Positions 7,711 to 13,352 of a stretch of 14,063 bases of DNA are shown here, piece after piece; the stretch's first letter is position 1, and each line of letters opens with the position of its first letter. The notes beneath the pieces were generated by a model. The model saw nothing but the letters and a program-made list of their open reading frames with translations, did not search any database and had not been told where the DNA came from. A program made the translations under genes and the position numbers. The stretch is from Elusimicrobiota bacterium (lineage in GTDB: Bacteria > Elusimicrobiota > Elusimicrobia > UBA1565 > UBA9628): NCBI GenBank assembly GCA_016194625.1, contig JACQBB010000326.1, positions 1 through 14,063 on the forward strand. Reading direction: 5' to 3'.

Positions 7711-9807
7711 CTAGGGCTTCGCCGGACCCATCAGCTCGCGCAGCAGGAAGACGTACTCGATCGAGTAGCGCTTCACGCGCTGCTCCAGGTTCGCCGCCGC
7801 GCTGTGGCCGCCCTCGACGTTCTCGTAGTACAGCACCGGCTGGCCCGCGTCCTCCAGCGCCGAGGCGAACTTGCGCGCGTGGCCCGGGTGGACGCGGTCG
7901 TCCTTCGTCGAGGTGTACACCAGCGTGCGCGGGTAGCGCGGCGCCGCCTTCACGTTCTGGTACGGCGAGTAGCCGCGCAGGACCGGCGCGGTCGCGGGAT
8001 CGTCCACGGACCCGTACTCGTCCACCCAGGAGTTCCCCGCGAGCAAAGTGTGGAAGCGCAGCATGTCGGTCAGCGGCACCTCGCAGAGCACCGCGCCGAA
8101 CAGCTCCGGGCGCTGGGTCAGGACGGTCGAGACGAGCAGGCCGCCGTTGGAGCCGCCCTGGATCGCGAGCTTGCCGGGCCGCGTCTCCTTCGTGGCCGCC
8201 AGGTCGGCGGCGACGGCCTCGAAGTCGTCGAAGGCCTTCTGACGGTTCGTCTTGAGCGCGGCCGCGTGCCAGCGCGGCCCGAACTCGCCGCCGCCGCGGA
8301 TGTTGGCCAGCGCGTACGCGCCGCCGCGCGACAGCCACAGCTTGCCCGCGGTCGCGAGGTAGAACGGCTTCATCGAGACCTCGAAGCCGCCGTAGCCGTA
8401 CAGCAGCGTCGGCGTGGTCCCGTCGAACGGCGCGTCCGCCCGGCGGACGAGGAAATACGGGACCTTCGTCCCGTCGCGGCTCGTCGCCCAGCGCTGGGTC
8501 ACGGCCAGGCCCTTCGCGTCGAAGCGCGGGGGCAGGGAGCGCCAGATCTCGGCCTTCGGCGCGGCGTCCGCGCCGTCCCAACCCAGCACCGAGGTGGGCA
8601 GGAGGAAGCCCTCCGCGTCCACGAGCAGGAGGTCGGAGAAGTCGTCGGAGGCCGCCAGGCCCAGCGAGGTCCCCGCCGGGAAGGGCAGGCGCTCGACCGA
8701 CCAGCGCGACCCGTCGCGCCGCGCGCGCAGGAGAGCGCCCTGCACGTTCTCCAGGACCGACAGGTACAGGCCGGTCTTCGTCGCGGCCAGGCTCTCCAGC
8801 GCCGAGTGCTCGTCGGGCGTCCACACCGTCTCCAGGGCGGACAGCGACGCGCCGACCGGCCAGGCGACCAAGGTCCCCGCAGGGATCGTCGCGCCGGCGA
8901 CCGCCCACGGGTCGCGCAGGGTCGCCAGCAGGCGCCCGTCGAACCAGCCCTTGAGGTCCGCCGACTCGGGCAGGGGCACCTCGGCCTGCGTCCCGTCGTC
9001 GCGCAGGACGCGGTGGACGGCGGTGAAGAAGGTCGGCGCGCGGTCGAGCAGGGCCAGGCGGCCCTCCGGCCGGACGAAGACCGCCGGGTCGGCCGAGACG
9101 TCCTCGACGCGGCCCTCGAACACGGTCTTGGCCGACGCCAGCGGCGTGCCGCGCCTCCACAGCTTGATCACGCGCGGATAGCCGGACTTGGTCAGCGAGC
9201 CGGGGCCGAAGTCGGTGCCGACGAGGAGCTCGTCGGCGGAGTACCAGGCGACGTGCGACTTCGCCTCCGCCAGCTCGAAGCCGCCCTTCACGAACTCCTT
9301 CTTCTCCGCGTCGAACTCGCGGTACACGGACGCGTCCTTGCCGCCGCGCGAGAGCCGGAGCAGACAGCGCGTCTGCGCGGGCGCCAGGCAGTCGGCGCCC
9401 TTCCACACCCAGTTCTCCTTCTCCTTCGCCGCCAGAGCGTCCAGGTCCAGCACCGTCTCCCACTTCGGCTCCGCCTTGCGGTATTCCTTGGGAGCGGTCC
9501 GGCGCCAGATCCCGCGCACCGCCTTCGGGTCCTGCCAGAAGTTGTACACCCGGTCCGCGCGCAGCTCCGGCGCGGGGATGCGGTCGGTGGCCAGCACCAC
9601 CGCCCGCGCGTCCGCCTCGACCGCGGCCCAACGCGGGTCGGACTTGAGCTCGGCGAGCGCCTTGTCGTCGCGCTCCTTGACCCAGGCGAGAGCGCGCGGC
9701 GACTCGACCTCCTCCAGCCACAGGCGCGGGTCGGCGGGAGCGTCGGCGGCGCGGGCGGGCGGAAGGACGCACCACAGGACGGCCAAGACGAGCGCGGCTC
9801 GGATCAT
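7711..9807 (-). CDS. Exported S9 prolyl oligopeptidase
   Basis: S9A prolyl oligopeptidases are serine peptidases that cleave short peptides, typically after proline, with access controlled by a beta-propeller. The 698 residues match a full-length family member. A signal peptide (residues 1-20, ending PARA) is followed by DPRLWLEEVE, the usual N-terminal start of the peptidase, then the propeller (about 70-430) and the alpha/beta-hydrolase domain (about 440-698). The catalytic serine is S553 in GGSNGG. The acid is in the DDRV motif (D636/D637), and the histidine is H668 in EGGHSA. GYGGFEVS and ANIRGGGEFG are strongly conserved S9A segments. The ATG at 9807 overlaps the stop of the upstream 95-residue gene as TGATG, with a G-rich GGGGGA just before it. 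It is the last gene of a four-gene unit. Substrates would be envelope or environmental oligopeptides; this is inference. Confidence 0.94.
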   Translation of the reverse strand: MIRAALVLAVLWCVLPPARAADAPADPRLWLEEVESPRALAWVKERDDKALAELKSDPRWAAVEADARAVVLATDRIPAPELRADRVYNFWQDPKAVRGIWRRTAPKEYRKAEPKWETVLDLDALAAKEKENWVWKGADCLAPAQTRCLLRLSRGGKDASVYREFDAEKKEFVKGGFELAEAKSHVAWYSADELLVGTDFGPGSLTKSGYPRVIKLWRRGTPLASAKTVFEGRVEDVSADPAVFVRPEGRLALLDRAPTFFTAVHRVLRDDGTQAEVPLPESADLKGWFDGRLLATLRDPWAVAGATIPAGTLVAWPVGASLSALETVWTPDEHSALESLAATKTGLYLSVLENVQGALLRARRDGSRWSVERLPFPAGTSLGLAASDDFSDLLLVDAEGFLLPTSVLGWDGADAAPKAEIWRSLPPRFDAKGLAVTQRWATSRDGTKVPYFLVRRADAPFDGTTPTLLYGYGGFEVSMKPFYLATAGKLWLSRGGAYALANIRGGGEFGPRWHAAALKTNRQKAFDDFEAVAADLAATKETRPGKLAIQGGSNGGLLVSTVLTQRPELFGAVLCEVPLTDMLRFHTLLAGNSWVDEYGSVDDPATAPVLRGYSPYQNVKAAPRYPRTLVYTSTKDDRVHPGHARKFASALEDAGQPVLYYENVEGGHSAAANLEQRVKRYSIEYVFLLRELMGPAKP

Positions 9808-10094
9808 CAGTCCCCCAGGAAGCGCAGATACAGGTGCGGCTCGGCCGCGCCCTTGCGGGCGAGCTTGAGCAGCGGCGCGGCGGACGGCACGGCGCGGGCC
9901 AAGGCCTCGAACTCGGGCAGGGCGGCGGCCAGCTGCAGGCGGTTGAACATCGTGGTGCCCTCGGCGTCGACGAAGCGCAGCAGCGGGTAGGCGGGGTCGC
10001 CGGCGGGCCAGCGCGCGGCGAGCGCGCCGTCCTCGTCGACGAGGCTGTCCAGCTCCTCGCCGAACTCGTCTTCCAAGTAAGCGTCCAGTCCCAT
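9807..10094 (-). CDS. Acidic 95-residue protein, candidate inhibitor of the upstream RNase-like protein
   Basis: The protein has no signal peptide or membrane segment and should be cytoplasmic. It is acidic (about 17 Asp/Glu against 8 Lys/Arg), with an especially acidic N-terminus (residues 4-22, including EDEFGEELDSLVDEDG). The middle reads LRFVDAEGTTMFNRLQL (about 39-55) and the end LYLRFLGD. This pattern (FxDxxGxTxFNRLQ followed by a terminal YLxFxGD) resembles a family of small hypothetical proteins I have seen in many bacteria; I cannot give it a name. The ATG overlaps the preceding stop as TGATG and its own stop overlaps the next ATG in the same way. Position directly after a small basic exported RNase-like gene, plus acidic charge and cytoplasmic location, suggests an immunity or inhibitor role like barstar for barnase. 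That role is inference. Confidence 0.82.
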   Translation of the reverse strand: MGLDAYLEDEFGEELDSLVDEDGALAARWPAGDPAYPLLRFVDAEGTTMFNRLQLAAALPEFEALARAVPSAAPLLKLARKGAAEPHLYLRFLGD

Positions 10095-10483
10095 CAGCGC
10101 CCCGGGTACGCGGTCACGACCTCGCCGTCGGGCTCGGCGATGACGACGAGGGTGCGCACGGGCCGGCCGGTGCGGCCGTCCGTCCCGATCGCGCGGCCGC
10201 AGTCCACCACGCGCTTGTCGCGGCCGTTGCGCTCGCGCTTGGCCGGCGCGGCCGCCGCCAGCGCCACCAGCGCGTCCAAGTCCTCGCCGTCGCGGAACAG
10301 GCTCTTGCCCGCGGCGCGCGTCCCCGACCGGAAGTGCTCGGACAGGATGTGGCGCCGCGCCCGCGCCCCGATATGGAGATGGATCCGGACCGCCTTCTCC
10401 GCGGCCGGCGCCGCCGCTCCGCCCGCGGCCGCGAGGCCGGGGAGCGACGCCAGCAGGACGCCGAGCAGGAGGCGGGCGATCAT
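10094..10483 (-). CDS. Exported small protein resembling BECR-fold (CdiA/EndoU-type) toxin RNases
   Basis: The 129 residues carry a signal peptide (MIARLLLGVLLASLPGLAAA, 1-20) and a mature domain of about 100 residues. The domain shows RRHILSEHF (43-51), KSLF (60-63), a helical Asp/Leu/Ala segment (64-80), a basic stretch AKRERNGRDKR (81-91), IGTDGRTGRPVRTLVV (99-114) and the end EPDGEVVTAYPG. The order early His, KSxF, a late G-rich strand pair and a terminal (V/I)xTAYP matches small metal-independent RNase domains at the C-termini of CdiA and other polymorphic toxins (barnase-EndoU-colicin-RelE fold). H45 or H50 and T124 are the likeliest catalytic residues by analogy. Here the domain is a stand-alone secreted protein, not the tail of a giant exoprotein. 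The ATG overlaps the upstream reductase stop as ATGA. The fold assignment is pattern-based and moderate; the reading frame is solid. Confidence 0.72.
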   Translation of the reverse strand: MIARLLLGVLLASLPGLAAAGGAAAPAAEKAVRIHLHIGARARRHILSEHFRSGTRAAGKSLFRDGEDLDALVALAAAAPAKRERNGRDKRVVDCGRAIGTDGRTGRPVRTLVVIAEPDGEVVTAYPGR

Positions 10484-11379
10484 CGGGACATCGTATCAGT
10501 CGCGGCCGCCGCCTTCAACGCCGCGAAGCCCGCGGCCAGGCTCACGGGGGCCAGGCCGAGAAGGCCGGCCAGCCGCGACGAGTCCAGCGAGGAGTCCCGG
10601 GGCCGCCGCGCGGCCTGGCGGGCGTCGGCCATGCGCGTGCGGCGCACCAGGCGCTCGTCCCAGCCGAAGGTCCGGCACAGCGCGACGGCGAGCTCGTAGC
10701 GGGTCGCGCGCTCGGCGCCGCTCCAGTGGTACACGCCGTCCAGGTCGGGGTCGTCGAGCAGGCGCAGGACCGGCTCGTGCAGGAAGTCGGCGGCGGTCGA
10801 GGTCCGCCACTGGTCCTCGAAGGCGCCGGCGGGCTCTCCCCGGGACAGCTTGGCCCGCAGTTCGTCGACGAAGCAGCGCGCCGCGCCCAGCGGGCGGCCG
10901 TACAGCGTCGCCACGCGCAGGACCACCGCCCCGGGGGCGGCGCCCAGGACCGCCTCCTCGGCCTCCAGCTTGGTCCGGCCGTACGCGTTGACCGGAGCGG
11001 GGTCGTCGTCCTCGGTGTACATCCCCCTCTCGCCGTCGAAGACCAGGTCGGTGGACAGGTGGATCAGGCGGGCCCCCGCCCGGCCGCAGGCTTCGGCCAG
11101 GACGCGGGCGGCGTCGCGGTTGACGCGGCGGGCGCGCTCGGGCTCGCGCTCGCAGTCGTCGGGCTTGGCCATCGCGCCGGCGTGGACGACCGCGTCCGGG
11201 CGGACCGCGTCGAAGGCCCGGCGCACCGAGTCCAGGTCCTCCAGGTCCATCCTCACGGCGTCCGGCCCGGAGGCCGTCCGGGAAGCCCCCACCACCCGCC
11301 AACGGGACGCCAGGGAGGGTCCCAGGCGCAGTCCCAGGAAGCCGGTGGAGCCGGTCAACAGGAGGGTTTTTCGAGCCAT
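10480..11379 (-). CDS. RmlD-like NAD(P)-dependent sugar-nucleotide reductase (SDR family)
   Basis: The 299 residues form an extended short-chain dehydrogenase of the RmlD (dTDP-4-dehydrorhamnose reductase) type. The Rossmann glycine motif TGSTGFLG is at residues 9-16, and DAVVHAGAMAKPDDCE at 62-77 corresponds to the RmlD NAAA/DxAE segment. The catalytic Ser/Thr is near 109-110 (HLSTDLVF), with Y133 and K137 in YGRTKLEAE. A C-terminal substrate-binding region contains FEDQWRTSTAADFLHE (about 187-202), the usual RmlD cue for recognising the sugar nucleotide. RmlD makes dTDP-L-rhamnose, but no rmlA, rmlB or rmlC is nearby, so the exact substrate stays open. It is the first gene of the four-gene unit. 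The ATG at 11379 has no good Shine-Dalgarno; a weak TAGACC box lies 5 nt before it. An inverted repeat sits in its -35 region. Confidence 0.88.
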   Translation of the reverse strand: MARKTLLLTGSTGFLGLRLGPSLASRWRVVGASRTASGPDAVRMDLEDLDSVRRAFDAVRPDAVVHAGAMAKPDDCEREPERARRVNRDAARVLAEACGRAGARLIHLSTDLVFDGERGMYTEDDDPAPVNAYGRTKLEAEEAVLGAAPGAVVLRVATLYGRPLGAARCFVDELRAKLSRGEPAGAFEDQWRTSTAADFLHEPVLRLLDDPDLDGVYHWSGAERATRYELAVALCRTFGWDERLVRRTRMADARQAARRPRDSSLDSSRLAGLLGLAPVSLAAGFAALKAAAATDTMSR

Positions 11380-11400
11380 TCCGCGGTCTAGGTCCTTGGG

Positions 11401-11446
11401 CCCAGACGGGTCTGGGTGTTCCGCCTCATGCCCCCGGGGTCCAGAC
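11401..11446. promoter_or_regulatory. Inverted repeat and third half-site in the divergent promoter gap
   Basis: CCCAGAC-GG-GTCTGGG (11401-11416) is a perfect 7-bp dyad with a 2-bp centre. A third copy of the half-site, CCAGAC, is at 11441-11446, four bases before the -10 box (TATACT) of the glycine-zipper gene. The dyad is 22-37 bp upstream of the RmlD-like start, in its expected -35 zone. This fits an operator for a dimeric regulator acting on both divergent units; no regulator gene is in the window. A short GC-rich stem by chance is the alternative. Confidence 0.45.
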
Positions 11447-11450
11447 TCAC

Positions 11451-11456
11451 TATACT
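11451..11456 (+). promoter_or_regulatory. -10 box of the glycine-zipper gene, leaderless arrangement
   Basis: TATACT (5 of 6 to TATAAT) is followed by six bases (CAAATC) and the ATG at 11463, with no Shine-Dalgarno. No -35 match was found at 16-18 bp spacing. A CCAGAC half-site lies immediately upstream. Confidence 0.55.
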
Positions 11457-11462
11457 CAAATC

Positions 11463-11903
11463 ATGGAAGTCCGAACCACCTTGGCGGCCCTGGCGCTCCT
11501 GCTGGCCTCCGTCGCGTCCGCCAACGAGCCGGCCGGTCCGGCCTACACCCAGGCCGCCGACATGGCCGAGGGCCGCGCCCCCGCCGCGGCGGTCTACGAC
11601 GGCTCTCCGGTGCGCGACGCCGTCGCGTCCCAGGTCTCCGGCGCGCTGGCCACGGGCGGCCTCACGGTCCCGGCGGTCGCCCCGGTCCCGTCCCGCGCCC
11701 TTCTGGCGCCCCGCGCCGTGCCGTCCCCCGGCGACGCCGCTCCCAAGGAGCCGTTCCTGTCGTCCCGTTCCCTGATCTACGGCGGCACCGGCGCCGCCGC
11801 CGGCGCGGTCGCCGGCTGGTTCCTCGGCGGGCCCATCGGCGCGCTCATCGGCGCGGTCGCGGGCTTCGCCATCGGGTTCCTGATCTCGAAGCTGCTGAAC
11901 TGA
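11463..11903 (+). CDS. Exported protein with C-terminal glycine-zipper membrane hairpin
   Basis: The protein has 146 residues with no recognisable enzyme domain. A signal peptide (about 1-20, ALALLLASVASA) precedes a low-complexity Ala/Pro-rich region (21-100) without cysteines. The C-terminus (about 104-146) is a glycine-zipper stretch: GGTGAAAGAVAGW, LGGPIGALIGAVAGFAIGFLI, then SKLLN, with Gly or Ala at nearly every fourth position. Such segments insert in membranes as tightly packed helical hairpins, as in the Gly-zipper/OmpA-like and Rickettsia 17-kDa antigen families. It would therefore sit in the envelope, anchored by its C-terminus. The ATG is chosen because a -10 box ends 6 nt before it and a signal peptide follows directly. 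It is monocistronic: a strong hairpin follows at 11922-11951. Function unknown. Confidence 0.82.
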   Translation: MEVRTTLAALALLLASVASANEPAGPAYTQAADMAEGRAPAAAVYDGSPVRDAVASQVSGALATGGLTVPAVAPVPSRALLAPRAVPSPGDAAPKEPFLSSRSLIYGGTGAAAGAVAGWFLGGPIGALIGAVAGFAIGFLISKLLN

Positions 11904-11921
11904 CGCGCCCAGATATCACGC

Positions 11922-11951
11922 GGGAGGGCCGGCCGATAGGCCGGCCTTCTC
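11922..11951 (+). terminator. 13-bp hairpin after the glycine-zipper gene
   Basis: The arms at 11922-11934 and 11939-11951 pair over 13 positions (11 Watson-Crick, 2 G-U), built round GGCCGGCC-GATA-GGCCGGCC. The sequence after it (CAGTTTA) has only a short T run, so termination may be imperfect. It begins 18 nt after the stop codon and lies upstream of the next gene's promoter, a position expected of a terminator. Confidence 0.65.
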
Positions 11952-11965
11952 AGTTTACGGAGGAC

Positions 11966-11994
11966 TTGCGGGACGGCCGCCCCTGAGCTAAACT
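11966..11994 (+). promoter_or_regulatory. Promoter of the cysteine-rich lipoprotein, leaderless arrangement
   Basis: TTGCGG (11966-11971) and TAAACT (11989-11994) are separated by 17 bp. Seven bases later comes the second in-frame ATG (12002); the first ATG (11996) starts only one base after the -10 box and would probably be upstream of the transcript. This favours 12002 as the true start. Confidence 0.5.
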
Positions 11995-12001
11995 CATGAC
12001 G

Positions 12002-12463
12002 ATGACCCCTCGATCCCGGCTCGCCCTGGCCTTCCTCGCCGCCGCCGCGCTCGCCGCCGCCTGCGGCAAGGGCGTGGACTTGAACTCGGTCCCCGGCGGC
12101 CCGCAGACCGGCTCCTGCCAGTCCGAGAACATGGGCTGCAACACCAGCGGCGACTGCTGCGGCGTCCTGACCTGCAACGCCAACAAGGTCTGCACCGGCG
12201 GCGTCTGCCAGGGCGCCGGCACCGCCTGCTCCGTCTCGTCCGACTGCTGCGGCACGCTCACCTGCACCGGCGGCGTCTGCACGGGCGCCGGCGGCTGCAA
12301 CGGCAAGGGGGCGTCCTGCTCGTCCTCGTCGCAGTGCTGCTCCAGCCTGACCTGCACCGGCGGCACCTGCTCGGACGGCTCCTGCCTGGGCCAGGGCTAC
12401 CGCTGCACGAGCTCCTCGCAGTGCTGCGGCACGCTCACCTGCAACAACGGCTTCTGCGGCTGA
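12002..12463 (+). CDS. Lipoprotein with four tandem knottin-like cysteine modules
   Basis: The protein has 153 residues from ATG 12002 (155 from 11996). The signal sequence MTPRSRLALAFLAAAALAAAC gives a lipoprotein with acceptor Cys21. After a short linker, four modules follow at residues 39-64, 69-93, 99-123 and 128-152. Each has the framework C-x6-C-x5-CC-x4-C-x4/5-C, giving 24 cysteines, six per module, joined by Gly/Ser-rich links. That order (C, C, CC, C, C) is the inhibitor-cystine-knot framework, also close to the Dickkopf-type cysteine pattern. Three disulphides per module are expected, so folding needs an oxidising envelope. Conserved non-Cys positions are the LTC after each CC pair and Ser/Thr/Gly-rich loops. 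Function unknown; adhesion, binding or structural roles are all possible. It ends 4 bp before the stop of the convergent gene. Confidence 0.87.
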   Translation: MTPRSRLALAFLAAAALAAACGKGVDLNSVPGGPQTGSCQSENMGCNTSGDCCGVLTCNANKVCTGGVCQGAGTACSVSSDCCGTLTCTGGVCTGAGGCNGKGASCSSSSQCCSSLTCTGGTCSDGSCLGQGYRCTSSSQCCGTLTCNNGFCG

Positions 12464-12477
12464 GGCCCTAACGGGCC
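12464..12477. terminator. Short hairpin between convergent genes
   Basis: GGCCC-TAAC-GGGCC is a 5-bp stem with a 4-base loop. It sits between the stop of the cysteine-rich lipoprotein and the last codons of the convergent gene, so it could act in both directions. No T tract follows on either strand, so this is a weak call. Confidence 0.3.
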
Positions 12478-13220
12478 AGGGCGCGGGCCAATTCCGGCGC
12501 GGCGCCCGCGATGGCCGCGAGGGCCTGCGGGTTCGTCGCCAGGAACTCGGCGGTCTTCGGGTCCGTCGCCAGGCGGCGGATCACCGCCTCGTCGGTCAGC
12601 GCGGCCTGCACGCCCGGGCAGTCGAGCATCTTCCCGACCATCCGGCTCGACAGCAGGGCGGCGACGGTCTTCTTGTCCTTCATGGCCGGGGAGGCCAGGA
12701 ACGCGCGCACGACGAGAGAGGAGCCGATCACGGCCTTCGCGGCCGTCGGGCTGTTGAGGACGACGCGCACGAGCGTCGAGTCCATGTAGCGGTTCACCGC
12801 GGCCTTGTCGGCCAGGAACGCGCGCAGCGCGCGCGGGCTGGCCAGCGCCGAGCCGGCGCCGAGCATGCGCGCCGGCGCGCGCAGCAGCGCGGCGAAGGTC
12901 CGGCCGGAGCGGACGGCTTTCTCGAGCTTGGCCGTCAGGAACGGGCGGACGGGCTTGGCCGGGGCGGCCGCCGCGGCCGGCGCCATCTCGGCCAGGGCGA
13001 TCGGACGCGGGGAGACCGGGGAGGAGACGGCGTCGCGCAGCTCTTCGGAACGGGGGGCGGCGGCGGGCCGCGCGGCGACGGGCGCTTCCTTCAGGTTGAA
13101 CGAATCGGCCCTCTCGCCCGTAATGTAGGTGTCGTCCGGGCGGGACGCGGCGGACCAGACGACGAAGCCCGCGGCTCCGAGCAGTCCGGTCACGCTGACG
13201 ACGGCGAGGATCTTCCTCAC
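12468..13220 (-). CDS. Membrane-anchored or exported protein with short helical repeats
   Basis: The 250 residues start at GTG 13220. A basic tip (MRKI) and hydrophobic segment (about 4-24) act as a signal anchor or signal peptide. A disordered Ala/Pro-rich region follows (about 45-95). Residues about 97-248 are alpha-helical with degenerate repeats of roughly 10-15 residues, alternating a hydrophobic helix with a small turn: RAFLADKAAV, RVVLNSPTAAKAV, RAFLASPAM, AALLSSRMV, KMLDCPGV, RRLATDPKT, EFLATNPQAL. The recurring (L/F)L-x-(S/D/N)-P unit suggests an elongated helical solenoid or bundle in the periplasm. I do not recognise a family and no catalytic motif is visible. A TATCCT box ends 6 nt before the GTG, with ATGACC 17 bp further upstream; there is no Shine-Dalgarno. 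It is divergent from the amidase and convergent with the cysteine-rich lipoprotein. Confidence 0.8.
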   Translation of the reverse strand: MRKILAVVSVTGLLGAAGFVVWSAASRPDDTYITGERADSFNLKEAPVAARPAAAPRSEELRDAVSSPVSPRPIALAEMAPAAAAAPAKPVRPFLTAKLEKAVRSGRTFAALLRAPARMLGAGSALASPRALRAFLADKAAVNRYMDSTLVRVVLNSPTAAKAVIGSSLVVRAFLASPAMKDKKTVAALLSSRMVGKMLDCPGVQAALTDEAVIRRLATDPKTAEFLATNPQALAAIAGAAPELARALAR

Positions 13221-13226
13221 GTCTTA

Positions 13227-13255
13227 AGGATAGCGGTCTCGGAGCGGACGGTCAT
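13227..13255 (-). promoter_or_regulatory. Promoter of the helical-repeat gene, leaderless arrangement
   Basis: On the minus strand ATGACC (13255-13250) and TATCCT (13232-13227) are 17 bp apart. Six bases (TAAGAC) separate the -10 from the GTG at 13220. The two hexamers match the sigma-70 consensus at 4 positions each, and the TAnnnT frame is kept. Confidence 0.5.
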
Positions 13256-13274
13256 GGGTCGAAGGTCCTACCCC

Positions 13275-13303
13275 TTGACAACGATGGACCTGGCCGTTAT
13301 AAC
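13275..13303 (+). promoter_or_regulatory. Strong sigma-70-type promoter of the amidase
   Basis: TTGACA (13275-13280, consensus) and TATAAC (13298-13303, 5 of 6) are separated by exactly 17 bp. The start site should fall near 13310, giving a leader of about 40 nt before the ATG at 13349. This is the best promoter in the window and the only one serving a gene with a Shine-Dalgarno leader. Confidence 0.8.
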
Positions 13304-13331
13304 TCATCAGGGCCTGCCGAGGCCCCCAGGA

Positions 13332-13352
13332 ATGAAAAGGATAGAGAAATGA
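13332..13352 (+). CDS. Possible six-codon leader ORF overlapping the amidase start
   Basis: ATG at 13332 opens a frame encoding MKRIEK, ending at a TGA that overlaps the amidase ATG as ATGA. It lies within the predicted leader and contains the amidase Shine-Dalgarno (AAAGGA, 13336-13341). There is hardly any ribosome-binding sequence of its own at a workable distance (AGGA directly adjacent), so it may be accidental. Confidence 0.2.
   Translation: MKRIEK

Noticed and set aside
7804..9990. A long plus-strand frame (728 codons) opposite the oligopeptidase, and similar frames opposite ccsA.
   Set aside because: They lack family motifs and consist of biased Arg/Glu/Val or Arg/Pro composition; they are mirror frames of real genes.
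11996..12001. First ATG of the cysteine-rich lipoprotein.
   Set aside because: It starts one base after the -10 box, so it would lie upstream of the likely transcript. The ATG six bases later gives the same lipoprotein with correct leaderless spacing. It remains possible if the promoter call is wrong.
12245..12443. Considered the repeated segments as a CRISPR-like or mobile repeat.
   Set aside because: The repeats are in-frame copies of the cysteine module within one gene; there are no regular spacers.
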